In this document: positions 32,249 through 41,100 of the stretch, one piece after another
Layout of the letters: the number at the start of each line of letters is the position of its first letter
How positions within the stretch are numbered: position 1 is the stretch's first letter
Source: Solirubrobacter soli DSM 22325
GTDB taxonomy: Bacteria; Actinomycetota; Thermoleophilia; Solirubrobacterales; Solirubrobacteraceae
Direction: 5' to 3'
DNA: 64,000 nt
Assembly: GCF_000423665.1 (NCBI RefSeq)
Contig: NZ_AUIK01000031.1
Coordinates: 1 to 64,000, forward strand
The notes under the pieces: model-generated
The model's input: the letters and a program-made list of their open reading frames with translations, nothing else
Databases searched by the model: none
What the model was told of the DNA's origin: nothing
Translations under genes and position numbers: made by a program

Positions 32249-33670
32249 ATGGACCGCGAGCGTTTCACTGAGCACCTCGCCGCGCCCATGGGGCGCGGCG
32301 TCGTGCTTTCCGAGGGCTTCGACGGGCACGCCGGCGGCGCCGTCTGCGGCGATCTGATCCGTATCTCCGTGTCGGTGCGCGGCGATCGCGTGATCGCGTG
32401 TGGGTTCGATGCGTCCGGTTGCGGCGCTCTGACCGCGGCGGGCAGCGCGGCGGTCACGCTCGTGTCCGGCGAGCTGCTGCTGGACGCGGCGCGGGTCGGT
32501 TCGCGGGAGATCGCCGAGGAGCTCGGCGGGCTCTCGCCGGGCAAGCTGCATGCGGCCGACCTGGCCTCGGACGCGCTGCACCGCGCGTTGGGGGCGGCCG
32601 CGCGGACGGCCGACGTGCCGGCGTCGGGCCGCACGCTGGTGGCGATGAGCGGGGGCGTGGATTCGGCGGTCGCGGCGCTGCTGTGCGGGTCGGACTCGGT
32701 CGCGGTCACGTTGGAGCTGTGGCGGGACTCGGAGAACGACGCCGAGGCGTCCTGCTGCTCGGCGGACGCGGTCCGGCTCGCCCGCTCGGTCGCCCACCGC
32801 ATGGGGCTGCCGCACTTCACGCTGGATCTGCGGCCCGAGTTCCGGGCAGGCGTCGTCGAGCCGTTCCTGGCGGGCTACGCGGCGGGGGAGACCCCGAACC
32901 CGTGCGTGGGCTGCAACGGCCACGTGCGGCTGGACGCGATGCTCGACCTCGCGACGCGGCTCGGCTGCGCGTCTTTGGCGACCGGCCACTACGCGCGGGT
33001 GACCGACGACGGCCTGCTGCGGGTCGCGGCGGATCCGGCCAAGGACCAGACGTACATGCTCTCGGCCCTATCACCCGCTTCGCTCGCCCGGATGCGGTTC
33101 CCGTTGGCGGAGTTGACCAAGGCCGAGGTGCGGACGCTGGCTCTGGAAGCCGATCTCCCGGTGGCCAAGCGGCCGGACTCTCAGGATCTCTGTTTCCTGG
33201 CCGGCGTGGGCAAGGCGCGGTTCCTGGCGCGGCACGCTGCTTTGGAGGACGCCCCAGGTGAGATCGTGTCTGTCTCCGGAGACGTGCTCGGCACCCACGA
33301 TGGCTTCCACCACTTCACCGTCGGCCAGCGTAAGGGCCTCCGCGTCCAGTCGGAGGACCCGCTCTACGTCCTGCGCACCGAGGCTGCCTCCAACCGGGTC
33401 GTCGTCGGCTCCCGCGAGGCGCTCGCCGTCCGCCGTGTCCCGGTCCGCGGCGCCCGCCTGCACCGCCCCGGCTGCGAGGTCGACGCCGTCCGCCTGCGCT
33501 ACCACTCCCGCGCCGTGCCCTGCCGCGTGGCGGGCTCACCGGACGCCGGCACCCACCGCTCGCTCGAGCTCGAACTCGACGAACCGTTCCACGGCGCCGC
33601 CCCGGGCCAATCCGCCTGCCTCCTCCGGGGCGACGTGATCGTCGGTTGGGCGACGATTTCGGCACAGTAA
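32249..33670 (+). CDS. mnmA: tRNA-specific 2-thiouridylase MnmA fused to an IscU-like domain
   Basis: The enzyme places sulfur on U34 of tRNA-Lys, -Glu and -Gln. Residues ~5-118 are an IscU/NifU-like scaffold: AVCGD (C33), ASGCGALTAAGSA (C58), and LSPGKLHAADLASDAL, where the third scaffold cysteine is Ala102. Residues ~128-473 are MnmA: PP-loop SGGVDS (134-139), catalytic C219 (TPNPCVGCN) and C315 (DSQDLCFLAG), then the C-terminal beta barrel. Fusing a sulfur/iron-sulfur scaffold-like domain to MnmA suggests direct sulfur delivery, but the missing cysteine argues against normal cluster assembly. Confidence 0.92.
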   Translation: MDRERFTEHLAAPMGRGVVLSEGFDGHAGGAVCGDLIRISVSVRGDRVIACGFDASGCGALTAAGSAAVTLVSGELLLDAARVGSREIAEELGGLSPGKLHAADLASDALHRALGAAARTADVPASGRTLVAMSGGVDSAVAALLCGSDSVAVTLELWRDSENDAEASCCSADAVRLARSVAHRMGLPHFTLDLRPEFRAGVVEPFLAGYAAGETPNPCVGCNGHVRLDAMLDLATRLGCASLATGHYARVTDDGLLRVAADPAKDQTYMLSALSPASLARMRFPLAELTKAEVRTLALEADLPVAKRPDSQDLCFLAGVGKARFLARHAALEDAPGEIVSVSGDVLGTHDGFHHFTVGQRKGLRVQSEDPLYVLRTEAASNRVVVGSREALAVRRVPVRGARLHRPGCEVDAVRLRYHSRAVPCRVAGSPDAGTHRSLELELDEPFHGAAPGQSACLLRGDVIVGWATISAQ

Positions 33671-33721
33671 AGACGCAAACGCGTCTTGTTCCGTCACAGC
33701 CGCCCGGGCGATCCTGCCCGG

Positions 33722-34651
33722 GTGAGCCGAAATCGTCAGGCAAGGCCAGACCAAACCGGCTCACCCGACGAGCGGGCCGCGCGGATCGCGGCTGCGCAGT
33801 GGGGGGTGGTCGACAACGCGGAGCTCTGGGCGTGCGGCTTGACGCGCGACGCGATCATGCGCCGTTGCCGGAGCGGGGCGATCCGCGAGGTGCACCGCGG
33901 CGTGTACGCCTGGGGTCACGACGGGCTGACGTGGCGCGGGCGCTGCCTCGCCGCGGCGAAGGCCTGCGGGCCGAAAGCGGGCCTGAGCCACCACGCGTGC
34001 TGCGCGGCCTGGCGGCTGATCGAGCTCGACGAGGACCGCCCGATCGACGTCACGATCCCGATGCGCGGGGCGCGCGAGATTCCGGGCGTCGTGATCCACC
34101 GGACGCGCGTTCCCTTCGAGGTGATGCGGCTGGACGGCATTCCGGTGACCACACCCGCGCGCGGCCTGCTGGACCTGGCGTCGGTCGCGACCTACGAGTT
34201 CACCCGCCGGGCCGTGCGCGAGGCGATGGCGCGCAACCGGGCGAGCATCCGCGATCTCACCGCCGTGCGGGGCCGCAAGGGCGGGAAGATCCTGACGCGC
34301 ATCCTCGCCGACGGCCACACGCCTACGCGCTCGGAGCTGGAGGACGCGTTCCTCGACCTCGTCGAACGGGGTGGGCTCGTCAAGCCGCTCGTCAACCAGC
34401 GCAACCACGGGCGGGTGCCGGACTTCCGCTGGGGCGAGCTGGTGGTCGAGGCCGACGGGGCGCAATGGCACGACCACAAGCTCGCCCGCGAGGACGACCT
34501 CGAGCGCCAGGCCGAGCTCGAAGCGCACGGGTTCCGGATCGTCCGGGTGACGTGGAAGCAGGTGATCGGGCGGCCGGCGCAGACGCTCGCGCGGCTCAGG
34601 GCCGCCGGAGCACCAGATGCCACGCCGCGATCGATGCCGCGTCCTGGATGA
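33722..34651 (+). CDS. AbiEi-type N-terminal domain plus DUF559/Vsr-like endonuclease-fold protein
   Basis: The 309-residue product starts with a winged-helix of the AbiEi antitoxin type (RIAAAQWGVVDNAELWACGL, REVHRGVYAWG). It ends in a DUF559-like restriction-fold domain: RSELEDAFLDLV, PDFRWGELVVEADGAQWH and DDLERQAELEAHGFRIVRVT, which carry the E...D...ExD pattern. Hundreds of actinobacterial paralogues share this layout. It lacks an adjacent AbiEii toxin, so toxin-antitoxin function is doubtful. GTG 33722 is preferred over TTG 33686. The gene overlaps the end of the converging Nudix gene by 56 bases. Confidence 0.78.
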   Translation: MSRNRQARPDQTGSPDERAARIAAAQWGVVDNAELWACGLTRDAIMRRCRSGAIREVHRGVYAWGHDGLTWRGRCLAAAKACGPKAGLSHHACCAAWRLIELDEDRPIDVTIPMRGAREIPGVVIHRTRVPFEVMRLDGIPVTTPARGLLDLASVATYEFTRRAVREAMARNRASIRDLTAVRGRKGGKILTRILADGHTPTRSELEDAFLDLVERGGLVKPLVNQRNHGRVPDFRWGELVVEADGAQWHDHKLAREDDLERQAELEAHGFRIVRVTWKQVIGRPAQTLARLRAAGAPDATPRSMPRPG

Positions 34652-35117
34652 CGTTCTCGTCCACCATCCGCTCGACCTCCGCGACCGGGAAGCGGCGGGC
34701 GACGATCCCGGCCTCGGTCGGCTCGGGCGCCATGTCGCCCTGCGTGAGCTCGGTCGCCCGCCAGACGTGGAACGGCTGGTTGGCGATGCCGTAGGCGTAG
34801 AAGAGCCGGCCGAGGTTCTCCATCCGCCCGGCGCGCAGCCCCGTCTCCTCGGCGAGCTCCATCCGCGCGAGCTCCTCGGCGGCGACCTCCCCGTCTTCGA
34901 AGGACCCTTGGGGGAACTCCCACATGCGCTCCCCGACGAGGTACCGGTACTGCTCGACCAGCCAGACGCCGTCGTCGTCGACGGGGACGATCACCGTTCC
35001 CGGCCGCTTCTCGATCCACCCGTACAGGCCGGCCGACCCGTCGGAGAGCTCGGTGATGTCCTCATGGACCCGCATCCAGCGGTTCTCGTAGACGACTCGC
35101 GAAGACGTGGCACGCAC
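34596..35117 (-). CDS. Nudix hydrolase (ADP-ribose pyrophosphatase-like)
   Basis: The 173-residue product carries a Nudix box beginning FPQGSFEDGE and ending MELAEETGL. The catalytic ELxEE part is intact, but the usual Arg before Glu is Met and the spacing is slightly longer. The upstream pattern (TVIVPVDDDGVWLVEQYRYL) is typical of ADP-ribose pyrophosphatases. GTG 35117 is chosen because it precedes 'RVVYENRWMRVHED' and the gene is divergent from alaS 25 bases away. Substrate is inferred. Confidence 0.85.
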   Translation of the reverse strand: MRATSSRVVYENRWMRVHEDITELSDGSAGLYGWIEKRPGTVIVPVDDDGVWLVEQYRYLVGERMWEFPQGSFEDGEVAAEELARMELAEETGLRAGRMENLGRLFYAYGIANQPFHVWRATELTQGDMAPEPTEAGIVARRFPVAEVERMVDENVIQDAASIAAWHLVLRRP

Positions 35118-35141
35118 GCCGCGCAGCCTAGACTCACCGAC

Positions 35142-37766
35142 GTGACCTCCGACGAGATCCGTGACCGCTACCTGAGCTTCTTCGAGAGCCGAGACCACAA
35201 GCGCCTGCCCTCCGGTTCCCTGGTGCCGGCCGAGCACGATCCGTCGGTCCTGCTCACGACCGCGGGCATGCACCCGCTCAAGCCGTACTTCCAGGGCCGC
35301 GAGAAGCCCCCGCACCACCGCCTGACGAGCTGCCAGAAGTGCTTCCGCACGCCGGACATCGACAAGGTCGGCCTGACCACGCGCCACCTGACGTTCTTCG
35401 AGATGCTCGGGAACTTCTCGATCGGCGACTACTTCAAGCAGGGCGCGGTCGAGTTCGCGTGGGAGCTGAGCCTGGAGGGCTTCGGGTTCAACAAGGACGA
35501 CATCTGGGTCACGGTGTTCGAGGGCGACGAGGAGCTCGGCCTCGGCCCGGACGAGGAGGCGATCGAGGCGTGGCTGGCGATCGGCGTGCCGCGTGAGCGG
35601 ATCGTCGGCTGCCCGCGCAGCGAGAACTTCTGGCAGGCCGGCCCGACCGGTCCGTGCGGGCCGTGCAGCGAGCTCTACCTCGACCGCGGGCTGGACTTCG
35701 GCAAGGCCGACGACCTCCCGGGCGGCGAGAACGAGCGCTTCCTCGAGTACTGGAACCTCGTGTTCATGCAGTTCGAGCAGAACCCGGTCAACACGCTGAC
35801 GCCGCTGCCGGCGCAGAACATCGACACCGGCCTCGGCCTGAACCGGATGGCGCTGATCAAGCAGGGCGTCACGAGCATCTTCGACACGGACCAGTTCGTG
35901 CCGCTGATCGGGCTCGGCGAGCAGCTCTCCGGCAAGCGCTCCGGGTCGAGCCCCGAGGTCGACCGCGCGCTGCGCGTCCTCGCCGACCACACCCGCGGCA
36001 TGAGCTTCCTGATCGCCGACGGCGTCGTCCCGTCCAACGAGGACCGGGGCTACGTCCTGCGCCGCCTGATGCGGCGGGCGATCGTGCAGGGGCGGCAGAT
36101 CGGCATCGAGCCCGGCTTCCTGCCCAAGTACGCGGAGGTCGTCCGCGAGACGATGGGCGGCCACTACGGCGAGCTGCTCGAGCAGGCCGACACGGTCGAC
36201 ATGTGGCTGAGCACCGAGGAGGAGGCCTTCAACCGCACGCTCGAGTCCGGCCTGCGGATGCTCGACGACGTGATCGCGAAGGCCCAGAAGGCGGGCGAGG
36301 AGGGCATCGGCGCCGATGAGGCCTTCAAGCTGCACGACACGTTCGGCTTCCCGTTCGACCTGACGCTCGAGCTCGCGGCCGAGCGCGGCGTGGGCGTCGA
36401 CGAGCAGGGCTTCGAGGACCTGATGGAGGACCAGCGCACCCGCGCGCGGGCGAGCGCCGGCCGTGAGGGCGGGGAGGACGCGCGCGAGAAGCTGCGCGTC
36501 TTCGCCACGAACGCCGGCGAGCCCAGCGTCTTCACCGGCTACGAGACGACCGAGCAGGCCACGGCCGTGGCGTCCGTGACCGTCGAGAACGGCCGCACGC
36601 TGGCCAAGCTCATCGAATCGCCGTTCTACGCCACCGGCGGCGGCCAGGTCCACGACGACGGCGTGATCGAGTGCGAGGACGGCGGCTGCGCGGCCAAGGT
36701 CGTCGACGTCGTCCGCCTCGGCGACGACCAGGCGCTCGTGCTGGAGCCGATCAAGGGCGCGCTGCACGAGGGGGAGCGGGTCGTCGCGCGGGTCGACCGC
36801 CACGCCCGCCGCGCCACCGAGTGCAACCACACGGCGACGCACCTCCTGCACGCCGCGCTGCGCGAGCGCCTCGGCACCCACGTCCGCCAGGCCGGCTCCT
36901 ACGTGGGCCCGGACAAGCTGCGCTTCGACTTCACCCACGGCGCGCCGCTCAGCGACGAGGACCGCCGGTGGGTCGAGGACCGCGTCAACGCGATGGTCCT
37001 GGAGAACCAGCCGGTCCGCGCGCTCACGACGACGCTCGACGAGGCCAAGTCGCTCGGGGCGATGGCGCTGTTCGGCGAGAAGTACGGCGACGTCGTGCGG
37101 ATGGTCGAGGTCGGCGCCGGCGACTGGTCGCGCGAGCTGTGCGGCGGCACCCACGTGCGCGCCACGGCCGAGATCGGCGTCTTCAAGATCACCCAGGAGA
37201 CCTCCAGCGCCGCCAACGTGCGCCGGATCGAGGCGATCACCGGCCCGCTCGGCATCGAGCTGCTGCGCAAGCACGACCGCGAGCTGACCGCGGCCGCCGT
37301 GGCGCTGCGCACGCAGCCGGACGCGGTGGCCGACGTCGCCGCGGCCCAGGTGGCCAAGCGGCGCGAGCTCGAGAAGGCTCTCGAGAAGGGCGCGACCGCC
37401 GAGGCCAAGCCGGCCGAGGTGATCGACATCGACGGCATCCGCGCGGTCTTCGAGATTCGCGAGGTCCCGAACCCGAAGGCATTGCCGGATCTGGCGGATC
37501 GCCTCAAGAACGAGCTCGGCGACCCCGCGGTGGTCGTGCTGGGCGCTCCCGGCGAGGGCCGCGCGTCGCTGCTCGTGGCCGCGACGCCCGGCGCGATCGA
37601 GCGCGGCGTCAAGGCCGGCGCGATCGTCAAGGTCGCCGCGGCGGCGGTCGGCGGCGGCGGTGGCGGGCGCGACAACATGGCCCAGGCCGGCGGGAAGGAC
37701 CCCGACAAGCTGCCGGACGCCCTGGCCGCGGCCCGCGCGGAGATCGAGCGCGCGCTGGGCGTTTGA
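35142..37766 (+). CDS. alaS: Alanyl-tRNA synthetase
   Basis: The 874-residue class II enzyme charges tRNA-Ala. It shows the N-terminal catalytic core (FFESRDHKRLPSGSLVPAEH, RHLTFFEMLGNFSIGDYFK), the editing-domain zinc motif HTATHLLH (~565) with LCGGTHV (~666), and a C-terminal DHHA1-type Gly-rich tail (GGGGGGRDNMAQAGG). GTG 35142 gives the standard N-terminus. Its stop overlaps the ruvX start (TTGA), forming the alaS-ruvX pair seen in many bacteria. Confidence 0.97.
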   Translation: MTSDEIRDRYLSFFESRDHKRLPSGSLVPAEHDPSVLLTTAGMHPLKPYFQGREKPPHHRLTSCQKCFRTPDIDKVGLTTRHLTFFEMLGNFSIGDYFKQGAVEFAWELSLEGFGFNKDDIWVTVFEGDEELGLGPDEEAIEAWLAIGVPRERIVGCPRSENFWQAGPTGPCGPCSELYLDRGLDFGKADDLPGGENERFLEYWNLVFMQFEQNPVNTLTPLPAQNIDTGLGLNRMALIKQGVTSIFDTDQFVPLIGLGEQLSGKRSGSSPEVDRALRVLADHTRGMSFLIADGVVPSNEDRGYVLRRLMRRAIVQGRQIGIEPGFLPKYAEVVRETMGGHYGELLEQADTVDMWLSTEEEAFNRTLESGLRMLDDVIAKAQKAGEEGIGADEAFKLHDTFGFPFDLTLELAAERGVGVDEQGFEDLMEDQRTRARASAGREGGEDAREKLRVFATNAGEPSVFTGYETTEQATAVASVTVENGRTLAKLIESPFYATGGGQVHDDGVIECEDGGCAAKVVDVVRLGDDQALVLEPIKGALHEGERVVARVDRHARRATECNHTATHLLHAALRERLGTHVRQAGSYVGPDKLRFDFTHGAPLSDEDRRWVEDRVNAMVLENQPVRALTTTLDEAKSLGAMALFGEKYGDVVRMVEVGAGDWSRELCGGTHVRATAEIGVFKITQETSSAANVRRIEAITGPLGIELLRKHDRELTAAAVALRTQPDAVADVAAAQVAKRRELEKALEKGATAEAKPAEVIDIDGIRAVFEIREVPNPKALPDLADRLKNELGDPAVVVLGAPGEGRASLLVAATPGAIERGVKAGAIVKVAAAAVGGGGGGRDNMAQAGGKDPDKLPDALAAARAEIERALGV

Positions 37767-38167
37767 GGGTCGTCGCCCTCGACTACGGCTCGGCGCGCTG
37801 CGGCGTGGCGGTCAGCGATCCGACGGGAACGCTGGTCACGCCGCGCGACCCGGTCCTGAACCCCGCGACGAAGAAGGGCTTTCAGCGCCTGAAGGCGGTG
37901 ATCCGCGAGCTCGAGGCCGAGCGGGTCGTCGTCGGGCTGCCGCTGTCGCTCTCGGGCGGCGACTCCGCTCAGACCGTCGAGGTGCGCGAGTTCGCGGCGC
38001 GGCTGGCGCGCGCGATCGAGGTCCCGGTCACGCTCTACGACGAGCGATTCACCACGTCGCTGGCGCTGCAGGCGGGCGGAACGGGGTCCCTGGACTCGCG
38101 CGCCGCAGCGACCTTATTGGACGAATGGCTAAGTCTGCCGATTAGAGAGGAGAACCCGCCCCTGTAG
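37763..38167 (+). CDS. ruvX: Holliday junction resolvase-like RuvX/YqgF
   Basis: The 134-residue RNase H-fold protein has the three hallmark segments: ALDYGSARCGVAVSDP, VVVGLPLSLSGGDS and YDERFTTSLA, plus SRAAATLLDEWL near the end. The family is linked to 16S rRNA 5' processing and Holliday junction cleavage. TTG 37763 overlaps the alaS stop. The PAS-coiled-coil gene follows 15 bases later, so they are probably co-transcribed. Confidence 0.93.
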   Translation: MRVVALDYGSARCGVAVSDPTGTLVTPRDPVLNPATKKGFQRLKAVIRELEAERVVVGLPLSLSGGDSAQTVEVREFAARLARAIEVPVTLYDERFTTSLALQAGGTGSLDSRAAATLLDEWLSLPIREENPPL

Positions 38168-38182
38168 TCCGGAGACTTTTCG

Positions 38183-41100
38183 ATGAACCCAGCCACCAAT
38201 CCGCCTTCCAGCACGGCCGACGCCGTGATGGCGGAGACGGCTGGGCCCGTGGATCCGCTCGACGCGATCCTGCGCCAGATCATCAACGGCTACTTCGTCC
38301 TCACCGACGGCCAGGGCTCCGTCTCGAAGTGGTCCGAGCCGGCCGAGCTGCTGTTCGACCAGCCCGCCGAAGCGATCCTCACCCAGAACTTCTTCGCGAC
38401 GCTGATCGGCGGCGCGCTGCCGCCCGCCGGCCAGGCCTGGCGCGAGTTCCTCGACCTCGGCGAGCCGCCGCGGGTCCCCGGCACGGTCGAGCTCGTCGGT
38501 CGCCGCGGCGACGGCTCCGAGTTCCCGATGGAGACGGTCTTCGTCCCCGTCAAGCTCGACGAGGGCTTCGACTTCTCCCTCTTCCTCGAGGACCTGTCCT
38601 TCGAGCTGCCGCTGAACCTGATGCTGCTGCGCATGCGTCAGCAGCACCCGGTCGTCGTCCGGGCGCTGAAGTCCGCGCTCGAGACCGAGGCGCAGCCGTG
38701 GGAGGGCTGGCGCACCGCCGGCACCCTCGTCATCTTCAAGCCGCTGCAGGCGACGCCGTGGGTCGAGCAGGAGCTCGCCCGCCGCGAGGCCGAGCGCGCC
38801 CTCGCCGACGCCGAGGCCGAGGAGCGCCTCACCAACTTCGACCCGGGCATCCAGGGCGACTTCCGCGATCTCGACGACGCCGCCGCGGTCGTCGCGCGCC
38901 TGCTCAGCGCCGTCGAGCGCATCGACGAGCTCGAGCGCGTCGCCGGCGGACTGCCCGCGCAGCTCGACGAGGCCCGCCGCGACGCCGAGAAGCGCAACGC
39001 CGAGTCCCAGCGCCAGTCCGAAGCGCTGCGCGCCGACATCCAGCGCGCGCTGCAGGGCGTCCCGTCCGAGCTCGACCGCCACGAGCAGCTCGCCCGCCTG
39101 GAGCGGCTGGAGCGCGCGCAGGGCGACAGCTCCGCGCTGGCCTCCGTCGAGGCCGCGACCGCGCGTGTCGGCGCCCGCCTCGACCAGCTCGAGCGCGACC
39201 GCGTCGCGGCCGAGGCCGCCGCCGAGCGTCGCCTGGCCGAGGCCGAGGCGCGTGCCGCCGCGGCCCTGGCCAACGCCTCCAACGACGAGGCGCTGCGCAC
39301 GATCCGCACGGAGCTCGCCGCGACCGTCGAGCGCCTCGAGCGCGAGCGGGAGTCCGAGCGCGAGGCCGCCCGCGAGGCACTCGCCGGCGCGCTCGAGCGT
39401 GTCGAGCAGGTCCAGCGCGGCGCCGACGCGCTGCGCGAGCAGCTCTCCGCCGCCACCGTCGAGCGTGCCACGGCCGACGGCCTGGCGGGCGACGATCGCC
39501 GCCGCCTCGAGGAGCTCCAGCGCGAGACCGACGGTCTCCGCGCCCGCGTCGAGGCGATGCGCGAGCAGGACCTCGCGGGCGAGCTCGCGTCGCTGCGCGA
39601 GGCCGTCGGCGACCTCGCCACGCTGCGCGAGGCGGTCGCGCGCCACGAGGCCGCCGCCGGCGACACCACCGCCCGCCACGAGGCGCTGAGCGCGATGGTC
39701 GCCGCCCTGCGCGAGGCCGTCACCCAGAGCGACGTCACGGCGTCCGCGTCCGACGTCGCCGCGCTGCGCGAGGCCGTCGAGCGCGCAGAGGCGTCGACGG
39801 GTGAGCTTGCCGCGCTGCGTGAGGGTGTCGAGGCGTCGACGGATCAGCTCGCGGCTCTGCGTGAGGCGGTTGCGCGCGCCGAGGCGTCCACGGATGACGT
39901 TGCCGCGCTGCGCGAGGGTGTCGAGGCGTCGTCGGGTGAGCTCGCAGCGCTGCGCGAGGCGGTTGCGCGCGCGGAGGCGTCCACGGATGACGTTGCCGCG
40001 CTGCGCGAGGGTGTCGCGGCGTCGTCGGGTGAAATCGCCGCGCTGGGCGAGGCCGTCGCGCGCGTCGAGGCGGCCACCGGCGACCTCGCCGGGCTCCGTG
40101 AAGCGGTCGCGCGTGCCGAGGCCGCGACGGGCGAGCTGGCCGCGCTCCGCGAGGCCGTCGAGCGCACCGAGGCGGCCACCGCCGACCTGTCGACGCTGCG
40201 CGAAGCGGTCGCCCGTCACGAGGCCGCCGCCGGCGACACCGCCGCGCGCCACGACGCGCTCTCCGGCATGGTCTCGGCGCTCAACGAGGCCGTCGCCCGC
40301 CAGGAGCAGGTCGCCGGTGACGTCGCCGCGCTGCGCGAGGCCGTCGCGCGCCAGGAGGCCGCCGCGGCCGAGATCGCCGCGCTGCGGGAGTCCGCCGCCG
40401 ATCTCGACGAGCTGCGCGACGCGGTCGCGCGCCACGAGGCCGCCACCGGCCAGATCGCTTCCCTGACCGCGGTCGTCGCCCGCCACGAGGCGCTCGCCGA
40501 CCAGGTCACCCAGCTGCGCGGCGAGGTCGACGCGGTCGCCGACCTGCGCCGTGCGCTGTCGGAGCTGCGGGCGCAGTTCACCGAGCAGGAGCTGGTCGCG
40601 GGCCGGATCGCCGAGCAGGAGGTCGTCGAGCGCGAGGTCCAGTCGCTCGTCGGCGACACTCAGCGCCAGATCGCCGCCCTGCACGCCCGCATCGCCGTGC
40701 TCGGCGACGCGCGCGAGGAGCTCGCCCGCCGCCTCGATTCCACCGTCTCCAACGACGAGATGGCGGCGCTGCACGCCCGCATCGACGCGCTCCCGGCGAG
40801 CGACGAGCTGGCCGAGCTGCGCCGGCGGCTGGACGAGCTGGCGCCGCGCGACGCGGTCGCCGAGCTGCACGAGCGCATCGACGTCGCCCACGACTCGCTC
40901 GCGGCGCGGATCGAGGGCCTGGCCGGCAGCGGCGACCTCGACCGGGTGTGGGAGCGCGTCGACGGCCTCGTCGGCCGCGAGGAGCTCGACGAGCTGCGCG
41001 GGCGCTTCGACGGCGTCGCCGGCCGCGAGGAGCTCGACGAGCTGCGCGGGCGCTTCGACGGCGTCGCCGGCCGCGAGGAGCTCGACGAGCTGCGCGGGCG

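Noticed and set aside
33722..34651. AbiEi-DUF559 gene as part of a toxin-antitoxin pair
   Set aside because: No AbiEii nucleotidyltransferase is adjacent. Neighbours are mnmA and a converging Nudix gene.
34596..37274. An 892-codon open frame on the minus strand across alaS
   Set aside because: It is antisense to the unmistakable alaS; only its last part (from GTG 35117) is the real Nudix gene. Long mirror frames are expected at this GC content.
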